From NCBI RefSeq assembly GCF_001562055.1, contig NZ_LLWE01000029.1, forward strand, positions 62,001 through 126,000: a DNA stretch of 64,000 bases, read 5' to 3'. The notes under the pieces were generated by a model. That model did not search any database, was not told the DNA's origin, and was given only the letters and a program-made list of their open reading frames with translations. Position 1 is the stretch's first letter. The number at the start of each line of letters is the position of its first letter. The position numbers and the translations under genes are program-made. Origin of the DNA: Polycladidibacter stylochi. Lineage in GTDB: Bacteria > Pseudomonadota > Alphaproteobacteria > Rhizobiales > Stappiaceae. This document shows, in pieces, positions 9,274 to 18,242 of the stretch.

Positions 9274-10440
9274 ATGGAACGCCCCCAACAGAAAAATGCT
9301 CAGTACTTTCTTGAAAAACTGATTGGCTACAATAGTGTAAGCGCAAATAGTAATTTAGATCTTATTGATTTTACTGAGGACTATTTGACTGAGCTGGGGT
9401 TTAGATGTGAGCGCATTTCCAATCCGGAAGGCACAAAAGCTAACCTTTGGGCTTCCATTGGGCCTTTGGATACAGAAGGTTATATTTTATCAGGTCATAC
9501 AGATGTTGTGCCTGTTGATGGGCAGGACTGGCAAACCGACCCATTTCAGATGGTTGAAAAAGACGGTAAACTATTTGGACGTGGCAGCTGCGATATGAAA
9601 GGCTTTTTAGCCTGTGTGCTGGCAAAGGCTCCAGCCATAGCGAAAGCAAATCTACAAGTTCCGTTTCATCTCGCTTTTTCTTTTGACGAAGAAGTTGGAT
9701 GCCTAGGTGTACGCTATCTATTAGAGGCTCTGCAAGCAAAGCAATTTAAAGCCAAAGCGTGCTTTATTGGTGAGCCGACAGAAATGCAAGTTGTTGTTGC
9801 TCATAAGTCCAAAGCATCTTACAGAGCCGTTTTTAGCGGCGTTTCTTGCCATTCCTCATTAGCACCACAAGGTTTGAATGCGGTGAGTTACGCTGCCAAA
9901 CTGGTGGCGAAGCTTGATAGTATGGCCGCACAAATGGCCGCAGGACGTCAAGATACGTTATACGATCTTCCTTTCTCTACTGCTCATGTGGGCGTATTTA
10001 ATGGCGGCACCGCTCTAAACATCGTACCTGACCAAGCCGAAGTAGTTTTTGAATTTCGCGTACTGCCTGAAGAAAACCTTCATGCCTATGTGGAGGAAAT
10101 AAAGAAATATGCTTTTGATGTTTTACTGCCCGAGATGAAACAAAAACATCAAGATGCTGGAATTGAAATAATACCTTACTCAGAAATTCCAGGCCTTAAT
10201 ACTAGAGGAGACGCAGAAGTCGTAACCCTGGCAAAACAGCTGTGCGGCCGCAATGACCATGCAAAAGTGGCCTACGGCACCGAAGGGGGGCTGTTTCAGT
10301 CCATGTTAGATATTCCAGTTGTGGTTGTTGGTCCCGGTGCCATTGAACAAGCCCATAAACCCGACGAATTTATCAAGATTTCAGAGCTCGAAAAATGTGA
10401 GGCCTTTCTGGACCGGTTACTTGCAAAAGCATGTGCCTAA
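9274..10440 (+). CDS. argE: Acetylornithine deacetylase (M20 family)
   Basis: A 388-residue zinc hydrolase of the M20/ArgE group, about the usual 380-390 length. Visible metal and catalytic sites are SGHTDVVP, GRGSCDMKG, the FDEEVGC pair, GEPTEM, and the C-terminal His in QAHKPDEF. It would remove acetyl from N-acetylornithine in arginine synthesis. It lies 41 bases after the peptide-importer ATPase on the same strand and may be co-transcribed, which leaves room for a role in trimming an imported N-acylated compound. Related M20 enzymes (succinyl-diaminopimelate desuccinylase, carboxypeptidase) are less likely because the match is best to ArgE. Confidence 0.82.
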   Translation: MERPQQKNAQYFLEKLIGYNSVSANSNLDLIDFTEDYLTELGFRCERISNPEGTKANLWASIGPLDTEGYILSGHTDVVPVDGQDWQTDPFQMVEKDGKLFGRGSCDMKGFLACVLAKAPAIAKANLQVPFHLAFSFDEEVGCLGVRYLLEALQAKQFKAKACFIGEPTEMQVVVAHKSKASYRAVFSGVSCHSSLAPQGLNAVSYAAKLVAKLDSMAAQMAAGRQDTLYDLPFSTAHVGVFNGGTALNIVPDQAEVVFEFRVLPEENLHAYVEEIKKYAFDVLLPEMKQKHQDAGIEIIPYSEIPGLNTRGDAEVVTLAKQLCGRNDHAKVAYGTEGGLFQSMLDIPVVVVGPGAIEQAHKPDEFIKISELEKCEAFLDRLLAKACA

Positions 10441-10466
10441 TTTTTGTTTAGGAGACACGGCTTTCT

Positions 10467-10489
10467 AGCATTGCACTTCTTGCAATGCT
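10467..10489 (+). other. Stem-loop overlapping the trp promoter
   Basis: A perfect 9-bp inverted repeat AGCATTGCA/TGCAATGCT with a 5-base loop lies 27 bases after argE and overlaps the predicted -35 box and spacer of the trp promoter. It may be a repressor site or the weak end of the argE transcript; there is no T-tract. Confidence 0.4.
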
Positions 10490-10499
10490 GGGCTATTGG
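10471..10499 (+). promoter_or_regulatory. Predicted trpL-trpE(G) promoter
   Basis: TTGCAC (10471-10476) and TATTGG (10494-10499) are spaced by exactly 17 bases. The expected start of transcription, 6-7 bases later, falls on the ATG of trpL, so the leader mRNA would have no 5' untranslated region. This matches what is known for Sinorhizobium trpL, which is leaderless. Confidence 0.6.
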
Positions 10500-10505
10500 T
10501 GTTGC

Positions 10506-10553
10506 ATGATGAACTTGAGCACACAAAACATGCATTGGTGGTGGCGCGCTTAA
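10506..10553 (+). CDS. trpL: Trp operon leader peptide
   Basis: A 15-codon ORF reading MMNLSTQNMHWWWRA with three consecutive TGG codons, the sensor of charged tRNA-Trp. It closely resembles rhizobial TrpL, which also ends in WWW followed by Arg/Ala. There is no ribosome-binding site before the ATG, in line with a leaderless start; the second ATG at 10509 is an alternative start. It is followed by the attenuator and trpE(G). Confidence 0.88.
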   Translation: MMNLSTQNMHWWWRA

Positions 10554-10631
10554 CGGCGGCCCTACAACGCTATGTCTTGTTAAAGCTTAGAAGTTGACCA
10601 AGCCGCCGCGACAATCGCAGGCGGCTTTTTT
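10554..10631 (+). promoter_or_regulatory. Transcription attenuator of trpE(G)
   Basis: The terminator is a stem of GCCGCC-GCGA (10602-10611) with TCGC-(A bulge)-GGCGGC (10615-10625), a CAA loop, and six T residues (10626-10631). The competing segment CGGCGGC at 10554-10560, directly after the trpL stop, is the exact complement of GCCGCCG (10602-10608). A ribosome stalled on the Trp codons would favour the antiterminator and let transcription enter trpE(G). In Sinorhizobium the released leader RNA also acts in trans as the sRNA rnTrpL. Confidence 0.88.
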
Positions 10632-10675
10632 GTGTCTGCGGTCGTTCGTTGCCTGCTGAAACAGGAGGAGTAAAC

Positions 10676-12844
10676 ATGCCTATACCGGCAGCTGTGAAAT
10701 ATGAAAGCCAGGGTGGAATTGTTATTACACGCCATAGCGTGGAAGCTGACTACGAAACCGGTACCAGTGAATATATGCAACGACTCGATTATGAGCGCGG
10801 CGCTGTTTTGTCATCCTCCTACGAGTATCCGGGACGGTATACCCGTTGGGATATGGCACTGGCAAACCCGCCTGTTATGCTTGAGGCAACTGGCCGTAGG
10901 GTAAAAATTACTGCCCTAAATGCACGCGGCGAGATTTTATTACCTGCGATATTTGGTGTCCTGCGTGATCATAGCGACATAAAAGAAATCAACGGAAATA
11001 GTAAGCTTATTAGCTTAGAGGTGAAGACACCTGAGCGAGAGTTCAGTGAAGAAGAGCGTTCACGTCAACCCTCCACATTCTCAGTTGTGCGGGCAATAAC
11101 CGGGCTATTTTCCTGCGAAGATGACCAGCTCGGCCTCTATGGCTCATTCGGTTACGATTTGGCTTTCCAGTTTGAGCCGATTGAGCAAAAACTCAAGCGT
11201 CCTGCAGACCAACGGGATATGGTTTTATACCTTCCCGACGAAATATTAATCGTTGACCATTACGGAAAAAAAGCACAGTTCTTGCGATACGATTTTGAAG
11301 TAAGCGGGCAAAGCACTGAAGGGTTAGAGCGTTGCGGCTCACGAGACGATTATCAAGCAGGACAGCCACCCAACTTAAGCGGCGATCATAAAAAAGGCGA
11401 ATATGCCGACTTGGTTCGCAAAGCTAAGGATTACTTTAAACGTGGCGATTTGTTCGAGGTCGTACCTGGACAAATTTTTTATGAGCCTTGCCCTAATCCA
11501 CCTTCTGCCGTTTCAAAGCGGCTGCAGCAAATAAACCCCTCCCCCTATTCATTTCTCATCAATTTAGGCAATCAGGAATATCTTGTTGGCGCTTCACCTG
11601 AAATGTATGTGCGCGTCACCGGTGGCAAGCGCGTGGAAACTTGTCCAATTTCCGGCACCATTCAGCGTGGTAAAAATGCCATTGAAGATGAAGCTCAAAT
11701 CCGTAAGCTATTGAATTCGTCCAAGGATGAGTCTGAGCTCACCATGTGTTCTGACGTGGACCGGAATGACAAAAGCAGGGTTTGCGAACCCGGTTCTGTG
11801 CGCGTTATTGGACGCCGACAAGTGGAAATGTACTCACGGTTAATTCATACCGTAGATCACATTGAGGGAACATTGTTGGATGGCAAAGACGCACTTGATG
11901 CATTCTTATCCCACACATGGGCCGTTACGGTGACAGGGGCTCCCAAGCGTTGGGCTATGCAGTTTATCGAGGAAACAGAAAAAAGCCCACGCGCCTGGTA
12001 TGGCGGTGCAATTGGTGCAATCTTGTTTAATGGTGATATGAATACAGGCCTTACCTTGCGGACTGTGCGTATTAAAGATGGTGTTGCGCAAATACGCGCC
12101 GGTGCTACATTGCTTTACGATAGTGACCCTGAAGCCGAAGAAGCTGAAACCGAGCTCAAAGCCTCTGCCATGCGCGCTGCTGTTCGTGAAGCCGGGCAGG
12201 TATATGAAACCCAATCACAGCTGGAAAACAACAAGGTTGGGTCGGGCATTAAAATTTTGCTCGTCGATCATGAGGACAGCTTTGTTCATACACTTGCCAA
12301 CTATTTCCGGCAAACGGGAGCAGACGTGGTAACTTACCGCAGCCCTATTAGTGACGAAATTCTAGAAAGAGAGAAACCCGAGTTGCTTGTGCTCTCTCCT
12401 GGTCCAGGCTCTCCTCAAGATTTCGGGTGCGCAGATACCATTGCCAAAGCACGTGGTAAGGGCTTACCAATTTTCGGTGTTTGTCTTGGGCTCCAAGCGC
12501 TTGGCGAAAGTTTTGGTGCCACCCTGGCCCAACTCGACGTACCGGTTCATGGAAAGCCTTCGCAAATTGATTTCAGCCAAGATACTAAATTGTTCCAGGG
12601 ATTGAGCTCACCCGTTAGTGTTGGGCGTTACCATTCCCTGTATATTCAAGGTGATAGTTTACCCCCCTGCGTTCAAATTACTGCCCAAACCCAAGATGGC
12701 ATCGTAATGGCTATTGAACATCGCGAAGAGCCAATTGCAGCTGTCCAGTTTCACCCTGAATCAATAATGTCGCTTGATCAGGATATGGGGCATAAATTAA
12801 TCGAGAATACAATTGAGCAGCTTGTAAAGAAGCGTAAAGGTTAA
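10676..12844 (+). CDS. trpE(G): Fused anthranilate synthase, components I and II
   Basis: A 722-residue fusion that makes anthranilate from chorismate and glutamine, the first step of tryptophan synthesis. The N-terminal two thirds is TrpE with the chorismate-binding end ([10 protein letters not shown]...YGGAIG); the C-terminal part from about residue 520 is a class I glutamine amidotransferase with the nucleophile in GVCLGLQ and the His-Glu in VQFHPES. The ATG at 10676 follows AGGAGGAG at 10662-10669; an upstream in-frame TTG at 10649 is rejected because it would precede that site. The single-chain fusion is typical of Rhizobiales. Expression is under the trpL attenuator, and feedback control by Trp is expected for the family. 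Confidence 0.96.
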   Translation: MPIPAAVKYESQGGIVITRHSVEADYETGTSEYMQRLDYERGAVLSSSYEYPGRYTRWDMALANPPVMLEATGRRVKITALNARGEILLPAIFGVLRDHSDIKEINGNSKLISLEVKTPEREFSEEERSRQPSTFSVVRAITGLFSCEDDQLGLYGSFGYDLAFQFEPIEQKLKRPADQRDMVLYLPDEILIVDHYGKKAQFLRYDFEVSGQSTEGLERCGSRDDYQAGQPPNLSGDHKKGEYADLVRKAKDYFKRGDLFEVVPGQIFYEPCPNPPSAVSKRLQQINPSPYSFLINLGNQEYLVGASPEMYVRVTGGKRVETCPISGTIQRGKNAIEDEAQIRKLLNSSKDESELTMCSDVDRNDKSRVCEPGSVRVIGRRQVEMYSRLIHTVDHIEGTLLDGKDALDAFLSHTWAVTVTGAPKRWAMQFIEETEKSPRAWYGGAIGAILFNGDMNTGLTLRTVRIKDGVAQIRAGATLLYDSDPEAEEAETELKASAMRAAVREAGQVYETQSQLENNKVGSGIKILLVDHEDSFVHTLANYFRQTGADVVTYRSPISDEILEREKPELLVLSPGPGSPQDFGCADTIAKARGKGLPIFGVCLGLQALGESFGATLAQLDVPVHGKPSQIDFSQDTKLFQGLSSPVSVGRYHSLYIQGDSLPPCVQITAQTQDGIVMAIEHREEPIAAVQFHPESIMSLDQDMGHKLIENTIEQLVKKRKG

Positions 12845-12874
12845 GCCTATTGCTGTTCCCCTAATGTTAATAGG

Positions 12875-12943
12875 TCTCGACTTATTTAGATACCGTCCCC
12901 TTTTCGTTAAAACAGAAGGGAACGGTATCTGGTTAAGTTGAGA
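12875..12943. terminator. Large hairpin between convergent trpE(G) and the FAD oxidoreductase
   Basis: Arms 12875-12896 and 12922-12943 pair over 22 positions with one mismatch and three G-U pairs as plus-strand RNA; inner bases (CCC/GGG and AT pairs) extend it to about 30 bp. It sits between convergent genes, so a bidirectional end for both transcripts is likely, although the T-tracts are weak. No second copy was noticed in the window. Confidence 0.5.
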
Positions 12944-13019
12944 CTTATACATCTCAATGGAACAGAGCCGTTTTCGTTAACCCTTAAAGTGTGCCTAAAG
13001 AACAAAATACGAATAGTAG

Positions 13020-14279
13020 CTAAACAAACGCTCCTTGACGTTTAAGTTCATCTTGAATGCTTTTAATCGTACTGCGCTTTTCGCTTGAAGATAAAGCAGC
13101 GGCAACGCCAGCTGCGTGCCCCGTAACGAAACATGTTCCCATGACACGAATTGAAGAATAGGCAACTTTGTCGACCGAGATTGTTCGACCTGCACTCCAC
13201 ATATTGCTTATGGTTTCGTTTTCCAGAACTCCAATTGGAATGTGGTAGTAATCGCCTTCTTTCACGAAAATGTAATCTGCCAAACCACTTTCGCTATTAT
13301 GTGCCTCGGATGGCCAAGCACCACGACCGATTGCATTATCGCTTTTTTGTGCTTCTATTATTTGTGACCCCGTTAAAACTTCTTTGCCAATAATCCTTCT
13401 TGATTCTCGAATTCCTAGGCGCGGACCAGAGAGCACCATAACACAGTCTTTCATCTGCGGAATATAGGTTCTAAATGCTTCAATATAGGCTCTTGCCTGT
13501 TTGCGCGTATTCTGCTCTGCCTTTGTCAGTTCTGATGCGGCGAGACTATTTAGCTTGTAGGAGGGCAATATAGCGATACCGCTTGTTTTGCCTGTCTTTT
13601 TGAGAATGAGACCCGTTTGCTTTGAGAAGCCTTGCATACCACCAGCAATAGCTTTTTCAATGGCATCTTGAATAATTGCAGGGGTCAGCTTGAAGTGCTC
13701 GGGTATATTTTCTATTCGCATCATTAACGTGGCAAATTGAGCTGATTGATCCTCTCCACCCCACCTTATTGGTGCTCCGGCAAAACGGGCTAGATTGGCA
13801 TCTCCCGAGGCATCAACAAAACATTTCGCGCTAACCCAGTAATCCCCTTCATCGTCCATTAGGTGCAACCGCCCTATCTTACCATTTTCAGTAAAACAGC
13901 CAATAAGGTGCGTATGGAGGAGTATGTCAACACCTTCATCTTGAAGCATGGTATCAAGTAGATATTTCAAATCCTCAGATTCAAACTGGATGATCTGATT
14001 GCCAATTGAGGTTTTGTATATTTCGATATCTGCCTGTTCACGACGAAGATAATCTAAAACTATATTGCCTACACCGCCGGTGATTTGCTGCGGGCTCTCA
14101 CCTCTTGTATAAAAACCGCAAAAAGACGATACACCCGCGTGGGTTGCGCTTCCCCCCAAATATGGATTTCTTTCTACAAGCAAGGTTTTCGCACCTGCCC
14201 TTGCTGCGCCGACAGACGCAGCAACCCCGGCTGCCCCTCCTCCGACGACAACAACATCATACTTATTAATCGATCGCAA
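13020..14279 (-). CDS. FAD-dependent oxidoreductase (FAD_oxidored family)
   Basis: A 419-residue flavoprotein. It has the dinucleotide-binding motif VVVVGGGAAGVAAS (about 9-22) with the ribose-binding Glu36, then the GGSATHAGVSSFCGFY segment typical of the FAD_oxidored group (PF12831), a mid-chain CFVDASGDANLAR motif, and a C-terminal FAD block (VMGTCFVTGHAAGVAAAL). The substrate is unknown. The start is TTG with AGGAG 6 bases upstream. It diverges from a NitT/TauT-type importer, so it may oxidise the compound that importer brings in. No signal peptide is seen, so it is cytoplasmic. Confidence 0.8.
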   Translation of the reverse strand: MRSINKYDVVVVGGGAAGVAASVGAARAGAKTLLVERNPYLGGSATHAGVSSFCGFYTRGESPQQITGGVGNIVLDYLRREQADIEIYKTSIGNQIIQFESEDLKYLLDTMLQDEGVDILLHTHLIGCFTENGKIGRLHLMDDEGDYWVSAKCFVDASGDANLARFAGAPIRWGGEDQSAQFATLMMRIENIPEHFKLTPAIIQDAIEKAIAGGMQGFSKQTGLILKKTGKTSGIAILPSYKLNSLAASELTKAEQNTRKQARAYIEAFRTYIPQMKDCVMVLSGPRLGIRESRRIIGKEVLTGSQIIEAQKSDNAIGRGAWPSEAHNSESGLADYIFVKEGDYYHIPIGVLENETISNMWSAGRTISVDKVAYSSIRVMGTCFVTGHAAGVAAALSSSEKRSTIKSIQDELKRQGAFV

Positions 14280-14641
14280 CGGCTACTCCTGCACGTCCTT
14301 AGCGGACATACTTAAAATTGTATTATTAATATGTTTACCCGTACATATGCGGAAACCAAACCATATTGAATACATCTATAAAAAAATCCAGATTATTTTT
14401 TAGTGAATGAAATAATCAAAATACTTTCCCCAATTTTATATCTGGCAATTGTAACAATAATGCATGCAAACATAGTCACTTAAACTATAATGTATGCATT
14501 CTTCATTTAAAGTTACCCTATAATTCACTTTTGTACTACCTTTATTACACAGTTCAGATATTGATATAGCAACAAGTTATCTATGAACACTAGATAATTT
14601 GTTTCTTTCATTTATTGGGTGTCTATTCTTTTGGGGGCGAT
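14280..14641. promoter_or_regulatory. Divergent control region with two 12-base direct repeats
   Basis: This 362-base AT-rich stretch separates the FAD oxidoreductase from the NitT/TauT-type importer. The 12-mer ATAATG[C/T]ATGCA occurs at 14457-14468 and again at 14487-14498, exactly 30 bases apart (about three helical turns), each holding a palindromic GCATGC or near-palindrome. They look like binding sites for one regulator serving both arms. No ORF or RNA gene is seen. Confidence 0.45.
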
Positions 14642-15679
14642 ATGTTTGGGTTATATCGAAAAATGCGTTTTTCCATTCAAAAAGTAGTTGTGCTACTGAT
14701 TGTTGCGTTAGGCTTTAGTGCTACAGCGCAAGCTGCAGAAAAAATCACTGTTGGTGCGTTACGTTTTACTTCACACTCACCAAGTTTTATTGCCAAGGAA
14801 CGTGGTTACTTTGCTGATCAGGGCATTGAAGTCGAGTTCAAGTTTTTCCAAGCAGCGCAACCTATGGCAATGGCAATTGCATCAGGAGATGTTGATTTTG
14901 GCATTACTGCCATAACTGGCGGACTTATTAGCCTTGCCGAAAAAGGAGCGGTTAAAGTTGTTGGCGGAGCTCTACAAGAGGAGCCCGGCGTTGACGGCAT
15001 GCTTATACTGGCATCGAAGAAAGCGTTTGAGGAAGGTCTCGTTTCCCCTGCAAACCTTAAAGGGCGCAGCTATGGTGTCACAACAATTGGTTCTTCATTC
15101 CACTACACTGCACACAATATTGCCGACAAGGAAGGCTTTGCACGCAGTGATATAAAAATCCGGCCTATGCAGAAGGTTGGTGCCATGATTGCCGGTATTA
15201 AATCTGGACAACTTGATGCCATTTCTATGGTTCCTCATATTGCCAAAGCGCTTGCTGCAAGTTCGCAAGTTTTTGTAATTGGCGAAGTTGTTGATTATAT
15301 ACCAGATTATCAAGTGACTACTGTGTTCACCTCCCCAACAGTTATTCGTGAGAAAAGCGAATTGGTGAAAAAGTTTCTAGTTGCTTTCTCTAGGGGAGCG
15401 CACGATTTCAACCAAACTTTGGTTGAAAAGAAAGCAAGTGCAGAAGAGCAAGAAGCTATGATTAAGCTAATACATAAATATGTTTACGCTGATCGTCCCT
15501 TTAAAAAAGCTGCACCAGCTATTCGCAATGGTGCAATGCGAATAAATGAGAATGCATCGCTCAATCTCAAGAGCATTGAAGACCAGCTTAACTGGTTTAA
15601 GAGTGAGAACCTTGTTTCAAAAGATATTACTATTGAAACACTGGTTGATACCCAATTTGTTGAGATGTCTCATCATTAA
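14642..15679 (+). CDS. NitT/TauT-type ABC transporter substrate-binding protein
   Basis: A 345-residue periplasmic protein of the NMT1/SsuA-like family. A signal peptide of about 32 residues ends at AQA-AEK. The family pattern follows: VGALRFTSHSPSFIAKERGYFADQGIEVEF, then SGDVDFGIT, then a second-domain segment with KSGQLDAIS. Members bind nitrate, sulfonates, thiamine pyrimidine precursors or other small compounds; the ligand here cannot be told. The ATG at 14642 follows a GGGGGCG ribosome-binding site; an in-frame TTG at 14615 lacks one. It leads a three-gene import operon. Confidence 0.87.
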   Translation: MFGLYRKMRFSIQKVVVLLIVALGFSATAQAAEKITVGALRFTSHSPSFIAKERGYFADQGIEVEFKFFQAAQPMAMAIASGDVDFGITAITGGLISLAEKGAVKVVGGALQEEPGVDGMLILASKKAFEEGLVSPANLKGRSYGVTTIGSSFHYTAHNIADKEGFARSDIKIRPMQKVGAMIAGIKSGQLDAISMVPHIAKALAASSQVFVIGEVVDYIPDYQVTTVFTSPTVIREKSELVKKFLVAFSRGAHDFNQTLVEKKASAEEQEAMIKLIHKYVYADRPFKKAAPAIRNGAMRINENASLNLKSIEDQLNWFKSENLVSKDITIETLVDTQFVEMSHH

Positions 15680-15752
15680 ATTGAAGCACTCATAAACAGG
15701 GTGATGGCAGTGATTTGCCATCACTTTCCTGCCCTCACACAAAGTTTTGAAA

Positions 15753-16523
15753 ATGGAACTTCACTTAAATAACATCGGGCATAAATATAATAATCTGGAT
15801 GTATTAAAAGAAATTTCTTTTAGTATTCGGCAAGGTGAAATTGCATGTATTATTGGACCCTCAGGTTGTGGTAAGTCCACCCTACTTCGTATTATGGGTG
15901 GATTGGAAACTGCGACTTGTGGCGATGTTTATATTTCCGGCGAAATACCTAGTAATACAATAAATCCCCTGACCTTTGTTTTTCAAGATTTTGCCTTATT
16001 ACCTTGGCGCAGTGTAGAAGCTAATATCTCTTTGGTACTTGAAGACCATCCAATACCAACAGTGCAGAGAAAAGAGATTATCGACAGCGTGCTTGCGCGT
16101 ACCAAGTTGAGTGACTTTAAAAAGGCTCTTCCCAAGCAACTATCCGGCGGCATGAAGCAACGTGTTGCCATTGCACGTGCTTTGGCTGTTAATCCAGCTT
16201 TTATGTTACTTGATGAGCCACTTTCAGCACTGGATAGCCAAACGCGTGAACTGCTCATGAGTGATCTCATCGATTTGTGGCAAAGGGAAAACTTTACGGC
16301 CTGTTATGTCACTCACAATTTAAACGAAGCTGTACGGCTCGGCCATAAAATCATCGTTCTTTCACGGCGGCCTGGCACTATTCGCAGAATCGTTGAAATA
16401 CCGATACCTTTGGAAGAGCGGCACAATCACCTTGCTGAGTTGGAATATAGTCAACAGGTGTTGTGGAACCTGATGCGAGATGAGGCACTTGCAGCCGACA
16501 GGGAGCTGTCCAATGCAGACTAA
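15753..16523 (+). CDS. NitT/TauT-type ABC transporter ATPase
   Basis: A 256-residue ATPase of the SsuB/TauB/NrtD group. Visible are Walker A GPSGCGKST, the Q-loop FVFQDFALLPWRSV (the LPW after the Q-loop is typical of this group), signature LSGGMKQR, Walker B FMLLDEPLSALD, and the His switch YVTHNLNEAV. It energises the permease encoded next, whose start overlaps its end. The ATG at 15753 is taken as start; an in-frame TTG two codons earlier is possible, and neither has a strong ribosome-binding site. Confidence 0.9.
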   Translation: MELHLNNIGHKYNNLDVLKEISFSIRQGEIACIIGPSGCGKSTLLRIMGGLETATCGDVYISGEIPSNTINPLTFVFQDFALLPWRSVEANISLVLEDHPIPTVQRKEIIDSVLARTKLSDFKKALPKQLSGGMKQRVAIARALAVNPAFMLLDEPLSALDSQTRELLMSDLIDLWQRENFTACYVTHNLNEAVRLGHKIIVLSRRPGTIRRIVEIPIPLEERHNHLAELEYSQQVLWNLMRDEALAADRELSNAD

Positions 16524-17376
16524 AAAAAGCAAGCAGCTAAAGCTATTTGAAAATCTTGCCAAAAAAAGCCTTCGAGAGCCAGAGGTTCAGGTTAAAAGGC
16601 CAATTCGATTTCGCGGTGGCGGTTTTGTTATCAAGCCAATGCCGTGGGTTCCTCCCCTTGTATTCACCGCTTTAATCGCCTTTTGGGAAGTTGGATCTCG
16701 ATCCGGTTTTATCAGTAATCTTGTTTTACCTGCCCCAAGTGAGGCGGCCCAAGCTTTTATCGATCTAGCTCACTCAGGCTTACTCATTAAGCATGTCAAA
16801 GCAAGCCTCTATAGACTTGTTGTAGGGTGGACTATTGGCAGTTTGCTGGGCGTAACGTTTGGAATGTTGATCGGCCTATTCTCTATAGCCCGTGCCAGCT
16901 TGTTTCCCCTTGTATCCGCCATTTTTCCAATACCCAAGATTGCCCTACTGCCATTATTTGTAATCTGGTTTGGTATTGGTGAAGGTTCTAAAATTGCCAC
17001 CATTTTATTTGGTAGTTTTTTCCCAGTTGTTATCGCAAGTTATGGCGGCGTGCAAAATGTTGATAGAAACCTCATTCGAATGGGGCAATCCTTCAACTTA
17101 AGCTGGTTTTCGATTGTTCGAAAAATAATCCTTCCAGGGGCATTGCCAGCTATTCTTTCGGGCTTTCGGATTTCTGCCAGTATAGCCATCATATTATTAG
17201 TTGCTGCAGAAATGATCGGCGCAGAATATGGTATCGGAGCTTATGTACTCACAGCAGGTTCACTGTTTGCCACTGATCAGCTCATTGCCGGCGTCGCTAT
17301 GTTATCTATCCTTGGGTTAATTGTGAGCTGGTTGATTGGAAAAGCTGAAAAGGCGCTGTTAAGATGGCGTAGCTAG
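16513..17376 (+). CDS. NitT/TauT-type ABC transporter permease
   Basis: A 287-residue membrane protein of the SsuC/TauC family with about six helices. The characteristic LVLPAPSEA motif follows the first helix, and the EAA loop is VDRNLIRMGQSFNLS. The start at 16513 has AGGGAG 8 bases upstream and overlaps the ATPase gene by 11 bases; an earlier in-frame ATG at 16480 lacks a good site. It completes the binding protein-ATPase-permease set. Confidence 0.9.
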   Translation: MQTKKSKQLKLFENLAKKSLREPEVQVKRPIRFRGGGFVIKPMPWVPPLVFTALIAFWEVGSRSGFISNLVLPAPSEAAQAFIDLAHSGLLIKHVKASLYRLVVGWTIGSLLGVTFGMLIGLFSIARASLFPLVSAIFPIPKIALLPLFVIWFGIGEGSKIATILFGSFFPVVIASYGGVQNVDRNLIRMGQSFNLSWFSIVRKIILPGALPAILSGFRISASIAIILLVAAEMIGAEYGIGAYVLTAGSLFATDQLIAGVAMLSILGLIVSWLIGKAEKALLRWRS

Positions 17377-17382
17377 GGCTGG

Positions 17383-17400
17383 TTCCGGCTATTGCCGGAA
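17383..17400. terminator. Short hairpin between convergent genes
   Basis: TTCCGGC/GCCGGAA, a 7-bp stem with a TATT loop, lies just after the permease stop and overlaps the stop codon of the convergent gene. It probably helps end both transcripts, though neither side has a good T-tract. Confidence 0.45.
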
Positions 17401-18216
17401 AGAGATAAACTCGATATTTAACGAACTAATATCTTGATATTTAAGCATTAAGCGATCACCCTTTATTTGATAGAAGCGGTGATCGTGAGAAGATTCAATA
17501 TCTTGTTGAACTTCACTTTCATCCAAGTCTTCCAAGTTTAGGCACAGCTCATCGCTTTCAAACGGTCCAGTTGGCTTGGTTTGATCCAGTAATATATTGC
17601 CTGAACTGATAGAAACAGGTTCGCCATCTGCCACCAACGGGCGCCGCATCGCTTCTTCCAGCACTATTCTGTCTAGCTCACCTTGCGGGGTTAAATAGAA
17701 GGCATCCAGGAACCCATAGTAGATATAAGTTTGATCCCCTGCCTGCACCGTGCAGGCAACCTTGATTATATCTGCCTTTTTTATTGCGCTTATTTTACCG
17801 CGCAGCTCATAGTACCACGGTAGATTATAGGCATAGCGGCTTTCCTTATAAGGATTGGTTTTAAACCTTACAAACTGACAGACTTTCCCAAGTCCGTAAC
17901 CAAGGCTAGAAACACCAACATGATAAATGCCAAGCTGTTGGAACTGCCCTTTAAGTAAAGTTAGATCACTATTTATAAGTTCCATGCCCGTTAGGATTTT
18001 CAGCAGAACCGTATAATCAATTTTGTAACCAAGCACATAAATACCGGTTAATACCCCCAAATGGAGCAGAGCAGCATAAATCAGCGCTTGGGCGGAAAAC
18101 ACATCGAAAGGCTTTGGTGATAGTGTTGTGCTTTCTTTGCGGTTAAACGAAGATAGAAATAGATAACCCGGCGCTATTGCGATTATTAATAGAAATGCTG
18201 GTAATGCGATATTCAC
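17389..18216 (-). CDS. Membrane protein of unknown function
   Basis: I do not recognise this 275-residue protein with confidence. It has two hydrophobic helices (about 4-22 and 43-63), the first followed by a short basic stretch (FNRKES), and then a long soluble tail of about 200 residues with an acidic segment (NLEDLDESE). The layout loosely recalls small two-helix proteins grouped as DUF6338, but I cannot confirm this. The start is GTG with AAGGAG 7 bases upstream, and that site lies in a hairpin (18224-18242). It is convergent with the NitT/TauT importer and downstream of a small ORF. Confidence 0.75.
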   Translation of the reverse strand: MNIALPAFLLIIAIAPGYLFLSSFNRKESTTLSPKPFDVFSAQALIYAALLHLGVLTGIYVLGYKIDYTVLLKILTGMELINSDLTLLKGQFQQLGIYHVGVSSLGYGLGKVCQFVRFKTNPYKESRYAYNLPWYYELRGKISAIKKADIIKVACTVQAGDQTYIYYGFLDAFYLTPQGELDRIVLEEAMRRPLVADGEPVSISSGNILLDQTKPTGPFESDELCLNLEDLDESEVQQDIESSHDHRFYQIKGDRLMLKYQDISSLNIEFISFRQ

Positions 18217-18223
18217 TTAAAAT

Positions 18224-18242
18224 CTCCTTAGAATTTAAGGAG
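18224..18242 (-). promoter_or_regulatory. Hairpin covering the ribosome-binding site of the unknown membrane protein
   Basis: CTCCTTA and TAAGGAG form a perfect 7-bp stem with a 5-base loop just before the GTG start at 18216. In the minus-strand transcript the second arm is the AAGGAG site itself, so folding would block translation. A role as a thermosensor or translational switch is speculative. Confidence 0.45.

Noticed and set aside
10649-10675. TTG start upstream for trpE(G)
   Set aside because: It precedes and includes the strong AGGAGGAG site that serves the ATG at 10676.
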